Assembly: GCA_963811635.1 (NCBI GenBank)
Contig: CAWESB010000011.1
Coordinates: 62,001 to 126,000, forward strand
From: JAIBJN01 sp963811635
GTDB lineage: Bacteria > Actinomycetota > Thermoleophilia > Gaiellales > Gaiellaceae
Reading direction: 5' to 3'
Length of the DNA: 64,000 bases
Shown: positions 16,726 to 24,683 of the stretch, in pieces
Layout: each line of letters starts with the position of its first letter
Numbering within the stretch: the first letter of the stretch is position 1
Notes under the pieces: model-generated
Database searches by the model: none
Told to the model about the DNA's origin: nothing
Seen by the model: the letters and a program-made list of their open reading frames with translations, nothing else
Position numbers and translations under genes: made by a program

Positions 16726-17373
16726 GTGCGCCTCTACGACTATCCGGCCTCCGCGAACTGCTTCAAGGCCCGGCTGCTGCTCGCCCAGCTGGCAATCGAG
16801 TACGAGCGCGTGCCGGTCGACATCTTCGCGGGCGAGTCGACGACCGACGCCTACCTCGAGAAGAACCCCTCCGGGCGGACGCCCGTCCTCGAGCTCGACA
16901 GCGGGGAGGCGATCGCCGAGTCGAACGCGATCCTCCTCTTCCTGGGCGAAGGGACGCCGTTCGTGCCCGAACCGCTCGTCGAGCGGGCCAGGGTCTGGCA
17001 GTGGCTCTTCTTCGAGCAGAACCTCTTCGAGTCGAACGTCGGCACCGCGCGCTTCTGGCGCCTGACCGGTCGGGACGGCGCCCGCCCCGAGGTCTTCGCC
17101 TCCCGCCTCGAAGCCGCCGAGGCCGCTCTCGGGGTGCTCGACACCGGGCTGCGCGGACGCGACTTCCTGCTCGGCGACCGCTACACGGTCGCGGACGTCT
17201 CGCTCTACGCGTACGCGCACGTGGCCGGCGACGCGGGCATCGACATGACGGCGTACCCGGCGGTCGGTGCCTGGCTCGGCCGTGTCGAGGCGACGCCCCG
17301 CTTCAGGAACGACCTCGAGCCCTACCCGGCCAACGCCGCAGTCGGCGCAGGCGGCGGGTCGGTGCACGCCTAG
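16726..17373 (+). CDS. Glutathione S-transferase family protein
   Basis: A 215-residue two-domain GST-fold protein starting with GTG. The thioredoxin-like N-terminal domain has YPASANCFKARLLLAQL with a Ser near the usual catalytic position, then the cis-Pro motif RTPVLEL and the gamma-glutamyl binding ESNAIL. The all-helical C-terminal domain has LLGDRYTVADVSLYAY. It is a paralogue of the GST gene at 41629, sharing LLAQL, EYERxPxD and FFEQ blocks. Actinobacteria generally use mycothiol, so the thiol cosubstrate may not be glutathione. Neighbours give no clue to substrate. Confidence 0.85.
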   Translation: MRLYDYPASANCFKARLLLAQLAIEYERVPVDIFAGESTTDAYLEKNPSGRTPVLELDSGEAIAESNAILLFLGEGTPFVPEPLVERARVWQWLFFEQNLFESNVGTARFWRLTGRDGARPEVFASRLEAAEAALGVLDTGLRGRDFLLGDRYTVADVSLYAYAHVAGDAGIDMTAYPAVGAWLGRVEATPRFRNDLEPYPANAAVGAGGGSVHA

Positions 17374-17789
17374 ACGGCGTCGGACTCGACGAGCTCCTTC
17401 AGGCGCGCAAGGTCGGCCTCGAGCCGCTTTTGCGCATGGCGGGTCACGACGGAGGCGAGGAGGCGCGCCGCCAGCTTGGTGTAGGTCGTCTCGATCTCGG
17501 CCGTGAGGCGCGTGCCGCCGTCCGCCTGCTCGAGCCGCTGGTCGATGGTTGCCTCGAAGACATCGGAGACCAGGTGGACGACGAGAACGCGCGGCGGGTC
17601 GACCTCGACGAGCTCGGCCTCGAGCTCGATGCGCTGACCGTGATCCTCGAAGACGTCGCGGAAGCGGCTTCCCGGCTCGGGCGGGCCGTCGGTGAGCGGC
17701 TCGCTCTCGACGAGCGCCCCCATCCAGCGGCAGCGTGCCTCCGACTCGGCCAGCCACGGGAAGACCGTGGCTCGAGGCGCCGCGATCAC
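17370..17789 (-). CDS. SRPBCC (polyketide cyclase/START-like) family protein
   Basis: A 139-residue protein with the START-like opening VIAAPRATVFPWLAESEARCRWM, then GSRFRDVFEDHGQRIELEAEL and a long C-terminal helix. These domains bind hydrophobic ligands in a helix-grip cavity. The start is placed at the GTG 27 bases after the upstream stop; a somewhat longer N-terminus from CTG cannot be excluded. Convergent with the GST gene, overlapping by 4 bases. Ligand unknown. Confidence 0.75.
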   Translation of the reverse strand: MIAAPRATVFPWLAESEARCRWMGALVESEPLTDGPPEPGSRFRDVFEDHGQRIELEAELVEVDPPRVLVVHLVSDVFEATIDQRLEQADGGTRLTAEIETTYTKLAARLLASVVTRHAQKRLEADLARLKELVESDAV

Positions 17790-17815
17790 GACGGAGTGCT
17801 CGTTGCGGTGGACGC

Positions 17816-18337
17816 TCAGGGCTTGTCGGGCTTCTCCGCGGAGCGCCGCATCTCGTCCGCCGCCGCCTTGCCTTCCTCGTGGATCCGCCGACGCATCGCC
17901 TCGAACTCGTCCTGGGGCGGCGGCTCGCCGGGGGCGGGCGGAGAAGGAGGCGCCGATGGCTCCGTCGGCTGGGCGGGCGGCTGGGCCGTCTGCTTCGCCG
18001 GCGGCTGGGCGGGCGGCTCCTCGGCGGCCGGGGCAGGCTCGGCGGCGGCCGGCGCGGGCTCCGGCTCGGCGGGCGGCTCGGGCGCGGCCGCCGGGGTGGG
18101 CTCGGCGGCCGGCTCTTCGACCATCGTCTCCGGGCCCATGCCGGCGACCTCGAAGTCGTTCTCGTCGGCGACCGCCGCGCGGGCCTCGGCGAGCTTGCGC
18201 CTGAGCTCCTCGGTGCGGTCGTCCGGCGCTCCGGCCGGCGCCTCGGCCGGACGCCGGAAGCGCGCGACCACGGCGCCGACTACAGCCCCTGCGAGCGCGA
18301 CGAGCGCAAGTTTCGCGTTTCGTCTCACTCCCGGCAC
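17816..18337 (-). CDS. Membrane-anchored Ala/Pro/Glu-rich protein, unknown function
   Basis: About 173 residues. A single N-terminal hydrophobic segment (KLALVALAGAVVGAVVARF) is followed by a short coiled region (DDRTEELRRKLAEARAAVA), a ~75-residue Pro/Ala/Glu low-complexity linker, and a charged C-terminal helix FEAMRRRIHEEGKAAADEM. The GTG at 18337 or a second in-frame GTG at 18328 could start it. The layout suggests a tethered spacer on the cytoplasmic or wall side. No family recognised. Confidence 0.55.
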   Translation of the reverse strand: MPGVRRNAKLALVALAGAVVGAVVARFRRPAEAPAGAPDDRTEELRRKLAEARAAVADENDFEVAGMGPETMVEEPAAEPTPAAAPEPPAEPEPAPAAAEPAPAAEEPPAQPPAKQTAQPPAQPTEPSAPPSPPAPGEPPPQDEFEAMRRRIHEEGKAAADEMRRSAEKPDKP

Positions 18338-18380
18338 TCTCTCACGACACCGGACCGGGGGGCAAGCCGTTCCCCGCCGC

Positions 18381-18386
18381 TATACT
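18381..18386 (+). promoter_or_regulatory. Probable -10 box of the rpsF operon
   Basis: TATACT stands out in GC-rich DNA about 93 bases before the rpsF start. No good -35 is seen 16-18 bases upstream. The leader between this box and the GAAGGAG ribosome site could hold autoregulatory structure, as S6-S18 leaders do elsewhere. Confidence 0.4.
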
Positions 18387-18478
18387 CGACAGGCTTCTCG
18401 CTTCGCCAGGTGCCGCTGATTCCCGAGCTGCACGCCCAAGGCGGGGCCGTTAGACCGAGGGAAGGAGACACGGGGACA

Positions 18479-18862
18479 GTGAACCCATACGAGATCATGC
18501 TGCTGCTCGACGCCGAGCTGGCCGAAGACCGCCAGGCCGAGATCCTCACGCGCATCCGCGAGCTCGTCGAGGAGCGCGGCGGCTCGTGGCAGGGCGACGA
18601 CGCCTGGGGACGCCGCAAGCTCGCCTACGAGATCGACAAGAAGCCCGAGGCTTTCTACTACCTGCTCCATTTCGACAGCGATGCCGAGACGCTCGACGAG
18701 CTCACGCGCATCCTCAAGATCACCGACGGGGTGCTGCGCCACATGGCCGTTCGCCGCCTTCCGGCCTCGGCGACCATGCCCGCGCGCGAGCCCCGCGAGC
18801 GCGAGACCCCGGCCTCCGCGCCCGCGCCGGCCCCCGCCGAGACCGTCCAGGCCGCCGAGTAG
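18479..18862 (+). CDS. rpsF: 30S ribosomal protein S6
   Basis: A 127-residue S6: NPYEIMLLLDAELAEDRQAEIL, then the GSWQGDDAWGRRKLAYEIDKKPEAFYYLLHF strand-helix core, and ending in an Ala/Pro/Glu tail. GTG start with GAAGGAG about 11 bases upstream. First gene of the rpsF-ssb-rpsR-rplI cluster, a conserved bacterial order; S6 pairs with S18 on the 30S platform. Confidence 0.96.
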   Translation: MNPYEIMLLLDAELAEDRQAEILTRIRELVEERGGSWQGDDAWGRRKLAYEIDKKPEAFYYLLHFDSDAETLDELTRILKITDGVLRHMAVRRLPASATMPAREPRERETPASAPAPAPAETVQAAE

Positions 18863-18902
18863 GATAGACCGAACAAACGTTCGACTGAGGAGCTGAGAAC
18901 CC

Positions 18903-19346
18903 ATGGCTGGAGACATCAACCGCGTCACGCTCGTCGGCCGCCTCACGCGCGACCCCGAGCTCCGTCACCTCCCGTCCGGCTCGCCCGTCCTCCAGCTCGG
19001 GCTGGCGGTCAACGGGCGCCAGAAGGATGACGCCGGCAACTGGACCGACAAGCCGAACTTCTTCGACGTCAAGGTCTTCGGCAACCAGGCGGAGATGCTC
19101 TCGCAGCACCTCGCCAAGGGCCGCCGCGTCGGCATCGACGGGCGCCTCGACTGGTCCTCGTGGGAGGCCCAGGACGGGACGAAGCGCTCCAAGGTCGAGG
19201 TCGTCGCCTTCCAGGTGCAATTCCTCGACAGCCGCGGCGAGGGCGGCGAGAGCAGTCAGTACATCCCGTCGTCCGATGTCGCGCCCGACCAGAGCGATTT
19301 CGCGCGCGCCGGCGCAGCGGCCGCAGACGACGACATTCCGTTCTAG
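18903..19346 (+). CDS. ssb: Single-stranded DNA-binding protein
   Basis: A 147-residue SSB with the OB-fold start INRVTLVGRLTRDPELRHL and the aromatic/basic face NGRQ...WTDKPNFFDVKVFGNQAEML. It ends in the acidic tip DDDIPF that recruits partner proteins. The linker is short compared with many actinobacterial SSBs. GAGGAGCTGAGAACCC upstream carries the ribosome site. In operon with rpsF and rpsR. Confidence 0.96.
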   Translation: MAGDINRVTLVGRLTRDPELRHLPSGSPVLQLGLAVNGRQKDDAGNWTDKPNFFDVKVFGNQAEMLSQHLAKGRRVGIDGRLDWSSWEAQDGTKRSKVEVVAFQVQFLDSRGEGGESSQYIPSSDVAPDQSDFARAGAAAADDDIPF

Positions 19347-19365
19347 AAAGAGGTACGAAAGCCGA

Positions 19366-19641
19366 ATGGCACGAGAGCAAGCAAAGCGACGCCGCACGTC
19401 CCCCTCGTCCGGCCCGACCCGGCGGAAGAGCTGCTACTTCTGCCGCGAGAAGATCGACGAGGTCGACTACAAGAACTACAACCAGCTCCGGCGCTATATC
19501 TCGGAGAAGGGGAAGATCCGCTCGCGCCGGATCACCGGCGCCTGCCGCAAACACCAGGGGCAGATCGCGGTCGCGGTCAAGCGGGCCCGCGAGGTTGCGC
19601 TCCTCCCCTACGTCGACTCGCACCACGTGAGCAGCCGCTGA
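19366..19641 (+). CDS. rpsR: 30S ribosomal protein S18
   Basis: A 91-residue S18 with the zinc-binding form of the N-terminal region (KSCYFCREKID, and a further Cys and His in GACRKHQGQ) and the conserved LRRYISEKGKIRSRRITG. Its Cys pattern marks it as the C+ (zinc-bearing) paralogue type. AGAGGTACGAAAGCCGA supplies the ribosome site. The stop overlaps the rplI start (TGATG). Confidence 0.95.
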   Translation: MAREQAKRRRTSPSSGPTRRKSCYFCREKIDEVDYKNYNQLRRYISEKGKIRSRRITGACRKHQGQIAVAVKRAREVALLPYVDSHHVSSR

Positions 19642-20360
19642 TGGACGTCATCCTCCTGGAGGACGTCGACAAGGTCGGCCTGCGCGGTGAGGTCGTGTCC
19701 GTCTCGCGCGGCTACATGCGGAACTACCTGCAGCCGCGACGCCTAGCCGAGCTCGCGACCGGCGCGCGAGTCGCCGAGCTCGAGCGCCGCGAGTCGCAGC
19801 GCGCCCGCCACGAGGCCCGGACGGCCGAGGAGGCCGAGGGGATCGCCGAGACGCTGCGGAAGACCGTGCTCAGCTTCGACGTCAACGCCGGCCCGCAGGG
19901 CACCCTGTTCGGCTCGGTCACCTCGACGGACATCGTCGACGAGATCTGGCGCACGCGGAAGGTCCGCATCGACCGGCGCAAGGTCGAGCTCAAGGACCCG
20001 ATCAAGCGCATCGGGCGCTACGCAGTCCCGATCACCGTTTTCGAGGATGTCCAGGTCGAGGTGAAGACCCTCGTCGTCCCCATCGGCGGCGAGCTGCCGC
20101 CCGAGGAGGAGCTCGAGGCGATGGCCGCGGCCGAGGAGGCCGCCGCCGCCGAAGCGGAAGCCGACGCCGCCGCAGCGAACGCCGAGGCAGAAGCGGCGAT
20201 CGCCGAGGTCGAGACGGAGGAAGCCGAAGTCGAGGAGGCCGAGCCCGCCGAGGCGGAGGCATCGGTCGCCGAGGCCGAGCCGGAGGCCGAAGCCAAGGCC
20301 GAGCCGGAAGCCGAAGCCGAGCCCGCCGAAGACGGCGAGCCCGAGCCCGAAAACCGCTAG
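19641..20360 (+). CDS. rplI: 50S ribosomal protein L9 with long acidic C-terminal extension
   Basis: The first ~148 residues are a normal L9: MDVILLEDVDKVGLRGEVV, SRGYMRNYLQPRRLAE, the long connecting helix, and the C-terminal domain with LFGSVTSTDI and KDPIKRIGRYAVPI. A further ~90 residues are almost entirely Ala and Glu with some Pro (PPEEELEAMAAAEEAAAAEAE onward). L9 is normally ~150 residues, so the tail is an addition. It probably forms acidic helix reaching away from the ribosome. Last gene of the cluster; convergent with the next gene. Confidence 0.95.
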   Translation: MDVILLEDVDKVGLRGEVVSVSRGYMRNYLQPRRLAELATGARVAELERRESQRARHEARTAEEAEGIAETLRKTVLSFDVNAGPQGTLFGSVTSTDIVDEIWRTRKVRIDRRKVELKDPIKRIGRYAVPITVFEDVQVEVKTLVVPIGGELPPEEELEAMAAAEEAAAAEAEADAAAANAEAEAAIAEVETEEAEVEEAEPAEAEASVAEAEPEAEAKAEPEAEAEPAEDGEPEPENR

Positions 20361-20671
20361 CCCGCCGGGCTGAGCGCCACCTCGTAGTGCACGGAGCGCT
20401 CGTCCCAGCGCGAGAGGACGGCGCGCGCGGGGTCGGGCACGACGGCCACCTCGTAGTCCTCGCCCGCGAAGGCCTTCACGGCGTCGAGCGACTCCCAGAG
20501 CGTCAGCGTCGCGAACTCGACGCCCTCGTCGACGTCACGGCGAACCAGATAGGAGCCCCGGTGACCCTCGTGGCTTCCGACCCACGGGAGGATGGTCGTC
20601 CGGAGGAGCTCCTCGTAGGCGTCGGCGTTTTCCTGCGTTGCCGCCCAGCCTCGCCACCAACGCGCGATCAT
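20357..20671 (-). CDS. Antibiotic biosynthesis monooxygenase (ABM)-like domain protein
   Basis: A 104-residue dimeric alpha-beta barrel protein: MIARWWRGWAATQENADAYEELL, then SHEGHRGSYLVRRDV, VEFATLTLWESLDAVKAFAG. This is the ABM fold of small cofactor-free monooxygenases and stress proteins. The ATG is preceded by GACGGGAGC. A longer frame to 20755 lacks a ribosome site. Overlaps the rplI stop by 4 bases on the opposite strand. Confidence 0.75.
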   Translation of the reverse strand: MIARWWRGWAATQENADAYEELLRTTILPWVGSHEGHRGSYLVRRDVDEGVEFATLTLWESLDAVKAFAGEDYEVAVVPDPARAVLSRWDERSVHYEVALSPAG

Positions 20672-20782
20672 GCTCCCGTCAACGCCGGCCGCCGGCGACT
20701 GATTCCCGGAAGGAAGAAGAGGAAGGCACCGCGCGTCTAGATGACAGCGGCACACGGCTCACGCCATGGGCCCTCCTCGGGA

Positions 20783-20815
20783 AGCGGGGCGCCGACTGCG
20801 GGACGGCGCCCCGCT
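20783..20815 (-). terminator. Terminator-like hairpin after dnaB
   Basis: A 12-bp perfect stem, AGCGGGGCGCCG / CGGCGCCCCGCT, with a 9-base loop, 18 bases beyond the dnaB stop. No U-tract follows. Confidence 0.6.
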
Positions 20816-20833
20816 CACCACCACTAAGCCCTC

Positions 20834-22198
20834 CTAGGCAGCGGCGAGGTCGGAGAACTTCGCGTAGCGCTTGAGGAACGAGAGCTTGACCGTGTCGGTC
20901 GGGCCGTTCCTGTGCTTGGCGACGATCACCTCGGCGAGGCCCTGCTGGTCGGACTCCTCGGCGTTGTAGTACTCGTCGCGGTAGATGAACATGACGATGT
21001 CGGCGTCCTGCTCGATCGAGCCGCTCTCGCGCAGGTCGGAGAGGATCGGCCGCTTGTCGTGCCGCTGCTCGACCGCCCGCGAGAGCTGCGAGAGCGCGAC
21101 GATCGGGACGTCGAGGTCACGCGCGAGCACCTTCAGCGAGCGGGAGATCTGCGAGACCTCCTGGACACGGTTCTCGGCATTCATCCCAGAGGTCATCAGC
21201 TGCATGTAGTCGACGATGATCAGCCCGAGGTCGGGGTGCTTGCTCTTGAGCCGACGTGCCTTCGAACGGATCTCCATCATCGTGATCGAGCCGGTGTCGT
21301 CGACATAGATAGGCGCCTTGGCGAGCTTGTCGCAGGCTGCGGTCAGCCGCGGCCAGTCGTCCGCAGAGAGCTTGCCCGTGCGCAGCCGCTGCGACTCGAC
21401 CTTCGCCTCGCTGCACATGAGCCGCTGGGTCACCTCCGCCTTGGACATCTCGAGCGTGAACAGAGCGACCGGGACGTTCTTGCGCACCCCCAGGTTGGCC
21501 GCGACACAGAGGCCCAGCGCCGATTTCCCCATGCTCGGCCGGGCGGCGATGACGATGAGGTTGCCCTCCTGGAAGCCGGACGTGATCCGGTCGAGGTCGC
21601 GGAAGCCGGTGGGGATGCCCGTGACGTCCGCGCCCGACTCGTAGAGCTGCGTGATGCGCTCGAAGCTGTCCTTCAGAAGCGACTCGATGTGGCTGAACTC
21701 CGAGGTCGCCTTCTCCTGTGAGAGCTCGAAGAGGATCTGCTCGGCGCGGTCGACGAGCTCGGGGGTCTCGCCCGGCCGGTCCCAGCCGAGGCGCGCGATC
21801 TCGCCGCCCGCGCGGATGAGGCCGCGCAGGGTCGACGCCTCCTTGACGATCTGCGCGTAGTGGCCGGCGTTCGCGCTGGCCGGGACGAGCGCCGCCAGCT
21901 CGTGGATCCGGACCTTGCCGCCGACGTCCTCGAGCTCGCCGCGCTCGTCGAGCTCGTCGACGAGCGTGATCGCGTCGACCGGCTCGCCCTTCGCGTACAG
22001 GGCGAGCGCGGCCCGGTAGATCTTCGCGTGGCTCTCCCGGTAGTACTCGCGGCCGTCGGGCGAGAGCACCTCGCTCACCGCGGCGATCGCCGAGGGGGAG
22101 AGCATCATCGCTCCGAGGACCGATTCCTCCGCGTCGAGGTTCTGCGGGGGTACCTGAGGGTCCTGAACGGCCGCGTTCCGGGCTCCGTTTGTCGCCAT
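20834..22198 (-). CDS. dnaB: Replicative DNA helicase DnaB
   Basis: A 454-residue hexameric helicase that unwinds DNA at the fork. The N-terminal domain begins PPQNLDAEESVLGAMMLSP. The RecA-like domain has the Walker A PSMGKSALGL, the B motif LGLIIVDYMQLM, and the H4/arginine-finger end SIEQDADIVMFIYRDEYY. No intein interrupts it, although actinobacterial dnaB genes often have one. The ATG at 22198 fits the family start; the open frame extends to 22330 but without family similarity. It is read leftward, separated from rplI by the ABM gene. Confidence 0.95.
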   Translation of the reverse strand: MATNGARNAAVQDPQVPPQNLDAEESVLGAMMLSPSAIAAVSEVLSPDGREYYRESHAKIYRAALALYAKGEPVDAITLVDELDERGELEDVGGKVRIHELAALVPASANAGHYAQIVKEASTLRGLIRAGGEIARLGWDRPGETPELVDRAEQILFELSQEKATSEFSHIESLLKDSFERITQLYESGADVTGIPTGFRDLDRITSGFQEGNLIVIAARPSMGKSALGLCVAANLGVRKNVPVALFTLEMSKAEVTQRLMCSEAKVESQRLRTGKLSADDWPRLTAACDKLAKAPIYVDDTGSITMMEIRSKARRLKSKHPDLGLIIVDYMQLMTSGMNAENRVQEVSQISRSLKVLARDLDVPIVALSQLSRAVEQRHDKRPILSDLRESGSIEQDADIVMFIYRDEYYNAEESDQQGLAEVIVAKHRNGPTDTVKLSFLKRYAKFSDLAAA

Positions 22199-22425
22199 CG
22201 GACGTGACTCTATGGACCCTGTGGATTGCCTACTCACAGTCGCGAAATCCCCCCTGCGCAGGACAGAAGAACACATGTTCCCATGCCTGGCGGACGACGG
22301 TACCCAGGTGGACCCCCACCCCCTGTGCACGGATTTCCCGCTCCGCGCGCAAAGTTCGTGCGCTCCTCCACACCCCGTGTGGACAGGTCCCTCCGAGCCG
22401 ACCCGGCGACTAAGCTCTGGCTCGG
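22199..22425. promoter_or_regulatory. Divergent dnaB/purA intergenic region with inverted repeat
   Basis: A 227-base gene-free gap serving both divergent starts. It contains TCCACAC-CCC-GTGTGGA at 22367-22383, a 7-bp inverted repeat about 40 bases before purA. The surrounding sequence is less GC-rich than the genes. No confident -10/-35 pair was found. Confidence 0.35.
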
Positions 22426-23721
22426 ATGCCGGCCACCGTCATCGTAGGCGCCCAGTGGGGCGACGAAGGCAAGGGGAAGATCGTCGACCTGCTCGCGCTG
22501 GACTCGGACGTCGTCTGCCGCTACCAGGGCGGGCCGAACGCCGGGCACACGATCGTCCGCGACGGCGAGACGTTCGCGCTCCACCACGTGCCCTCGGGGA
22601 TCCTCTCCGGGAAGCTCTGCGTCGTCGGCGCCGGATGCGTCGTCGACCCCGAGCTCCTCGTCGGAGAGCTCGACGAGCTCGAGCGCCGCGGCATCTCAAC
22701 CGACACCGTCCGCGTCTCCGGGAACGCGCACCTGATCATGCCCTGGCACGTCGCCATCGACTCCGCCAGCGAGCGCCACCTCGGCCGACTCCAGATCGGG
22801 ACGACCCGGCGGGGGATCGGCCCGGCCTACGCGGACAAGGCCTCGCGCATCGGGATCCGCGTCCAGGACATCCTCGACCCGAAGATCCTCCGGCAGAAGT
22901 TCGAGACCGCGCTCGCCGAGAAGAACGTCGTGCTCGAGCGCGTGCACGGCGCGCCGCCGCTCGAAGTCGAGGAGCTGGCCGAGCGGATGGAGGCACACGC
23001 CGCCCGCCTGCGCCCGTACGTCGCTGACACGTCGCTCCTGGTCGACCAGGCGCTGCGCGACAACCGGCGCGTGCTCCTCGAGGGCGCGCAGGGGACGCTG
23101 CTCGACCTCGATCACGGGACCTATCCGTTCGTCACCTCCTCGAACCCGATCGCGGGCGCGGCGACCACCGGGGTCGGCATCGGCCCGACGCGGATCGACC
23201 GCGTCGTCGGCGTCGCGAAGGCCTACGTGACCCGCGTCGGCGAGGGGCCGTTCCCGACCGAGATCGAGGGCCCCGAGCAGGAGCGCGTGCGCCAGCTCGG
23301 CGCGGAGTACGGGACGACGACCGGCCGCGAGCGGCGCTGCGGCTGGCTCGACCTCGTGGCCCTCCGTTTCGCCGTCCGGGTCAACGGGATGACCAGCCTG
23401 GCCCTCACGAAGATCGACGTCCTCTCCGCCTTCGCCGAGATCCCGGTCTGCACCCGCTACCGCCTCCCGGACGGCAGCGAGACCGAGGACTTCCCCGCGC
23501 ACCAGAGCGACTTCCACCATGCCGAGCCCGTCTACGAGACGCTGGCCGGCTGGCGCGAGCCACTGGACGATGCCGAGTCGCTCGCCGACCTGCCCGCGGC
23601 CGCCCGCGCCTACGTCGCTTTCGTCGAAGAGCAGCTCGGTGTCGAGGTCTGCCTCATCTCGGTCGGCGCGGAGCGCGAGCGGGTCGTCGCGCCGCGCGGG
23701 CTGGCGAGCGTCGCCGGGTGA
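22426..23721 (+). CDS. purA: Adenylosuccinate synthase
   Basis: A 431-residue enzyme making adenylosuccinate from IMP, aspartate and GTP, the first committed step to AMP. It has the GTP loop GAQWGDEGKGKIVD, GGPNAGHTIV, the IMP-site TTRRGIGPAYADKASR, and GTTTGRERRCGWLD. Length is standard. Its stop overlaps the next gene (GTGA), so the VOC protein is co-translated. Monocistronic start with its own upstream region. Confidence 0.96.
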   Translation: MPATVIVGAQWGDEGKGKIVDLLALDSDVVCRYQGGPNAGHTIVRDGETFALHHVPSGILSGKLCVVGAGCVVDPELLVGELDELERRGISTDTVRVSGNAHLIMPWHVAIDSASERHLGRLQIGTTRRGIGPAYADKASRIGIRVQDILDPKILRQKFETALAEKNVVLERVHGAPPLEVEELAERMEAHAARLRPYVADTSLLVDQALRDNRRVLLEGAQGTLLDLDHGTYPFVTSSNPIAGAATTGVGIGPTRIDRVVGVAKAYVTRVGEGPFPTEIEGPEQERVRQLGAEYGTTTGRERRCGWLDLVALRFAVRVNGMTSLALTKIDVLSAFAEIPVCTRYRLPDGSETEDFPAHQSDFHHAEPVYETLAGWREPLDDAESLADLPAAARAYVAFVEEQLGVEVCLISVGAERERVVAPRGLASVAG

Positions 23722-24092
23722 CAGGGCCGCTCGCGCTCGACCACGTCCAGGTGGCGGCGCCTCCCGGAGGCGAGGGCGTGGCGCGGGCGTTCTACGCCGG
23801 GCTCCTCGGCCTCGCCGAGGTAGAGAAGCCGACCACCCTCGCGGCAGAGGGTGGGGCGTGGTTCGCAACGGCGACCGGGCTCCTCAACGTCGGCATCACG
23901 GAGCCGTTCGTGCCGGCGGCCAAGGCCCACCCGGGCCTTCGGGCCCAGACCAGCGCGGCGCTCGATGCGCTCGCCGAGGCCCTCGCCGCCGCCGGCCACC
24001 CCGTCGAGTGGGACGACCGCCTGCCCGGCCATCGGCGCTTCTACACGCGCGATCCGTTCGGCAACCGCGTCGAGCTGCTCGCCGCGCAATAA
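23718..24092 (+). CDS. VOC (glyoxalase/bleomycin resistance) family protein
   Basis: A 124-residue protein with the vicinal-oxygen-chelate beta-alpha-beta-beta-beta repeats: LALDHVQVAAPPGGEGVARAF for the first metal His, and YTRDPFGNRVELLA for the final metal Glu. This single-unit form dimerises. Substrate unknown; it may be a lyase or dioxygenase-like enzyme. It begins with GTG overlapping the purA stop. Confidence 0.85.
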   Translation: MTGPLALDHVQVAAPPGGEGVARAFYAGLLGLAEVEKPTTLAAEGGAWFATATGLLNVGITEPFVPAAKAHPGLRAQTSAALDALAEALAAAGHPVEWDDRLPGHRRFYTRDPFGNRVELLAAQ

Positions 24093-24099
24093 TCGCAGC

Positions 24100-24567
24100 G
24101 TGCGCCGCGCAAACCTCTTCTCGGCCGAGGTCGCCCACGACGCGGACGATCCCGTGGGCTTCGAAGCGGGCTACGTCCGCCTCGGGCCGCTGATCGGCGC
24201 GACCGCGATGGGCGCGACCGTCTACGAGCTCGGCCCGGGCCAGAGCAACTGCCCCTATCACTACGAGTACGGCTGCGAGGAATGGCTTCTCGTCGTCGAG
24301 GGCCGCGTCACCATCCGCCACCCCGAGGGCGAGGACGAGCTCGAGCCCGGCGACCTGGTCTGCTTCCCCGAAGGGCCCGAGGGCGCGCACCGCGTGACGA
24401 ACAAGTCCGACGGGACTGTCCGGGTGATGATCCTCTCGACCAAGGGCGACCCCGCGATCGCGGTCTACCCGGACAGCGACAAGATCGGGATCTTCTCGGG
24501 GAACGACGCCGACCAGGTCATGGTCCGCCGCGAGAGCAACGTGGGCTACTGGGACGGCGAGATCTAG
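24100..24567 (+). CDS. Cupin domain protein
   Basis: A 155-residue single cupin. It has the metal-binding motif CPYHYEYGCEEWLLVVEGRV (His/Glu in motif 1) and PGDLVCFPEGPEGAHRVTNKS (motif 2 with the second His). Such stand-alone cupins bind Mn or Fe and act as isomerases, dioxygenases or sugar-binding sensors. The GTG at 24100 follows the previous stop by 7 bases, so it probably belongs to the purA transcript. Function not assignable. Confidence 0.8.
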   Translation: MRRANLFSAEVAHDADDPVGFEAGYVRLGPLIGATAMGATVYELGPGQSNCPYHYEYGCEEWLLVVEGRVTIRHPEGEDELEPGDLVCFPEGPEGAHRVTNKSDGTVRVMILSTKGDPAIAVYPDSDKIGIFSGNDADQVMVRRESNVGYWDGEI

Positions 24568-24593
24568 GAGCGAGACCGGCCCGTTTTCCGCCG

Positions 24594-24622
24594 TTGTAAC
24601 GCTCGACATGCGGGCGTATCGT
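24594..24622 (+). promoter_or_regulatory. Candidate promoter for the CHAP-domain gene
   Basis: TTGTAA, 17 bases, TATCGT. Spacing is ideal and four of six bases match in each hexamer. It lies about 62 bases before the GTG start at 24684, which itself is preceded by GAAGAGGAGG. Confidence 0.4.
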
Positions 24623-24683
24623 CGTCCCGCCGCGCGTCGTCGCTGCGACCCGGCGCAACCCCCGGCTCGAAGAGGAGGCTCGT

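Noticed and set aside
22220..22386. DnaA-box-like words TGTGGATTG (22220-22228) and TGTGGACAG (22378-22386) near dnaB, suggesting oriC.
   Set aside because: Only two imperfect boxes, no AT-rich unwinding region and no dnaA/dnaN nearby. Not enough for an origin.
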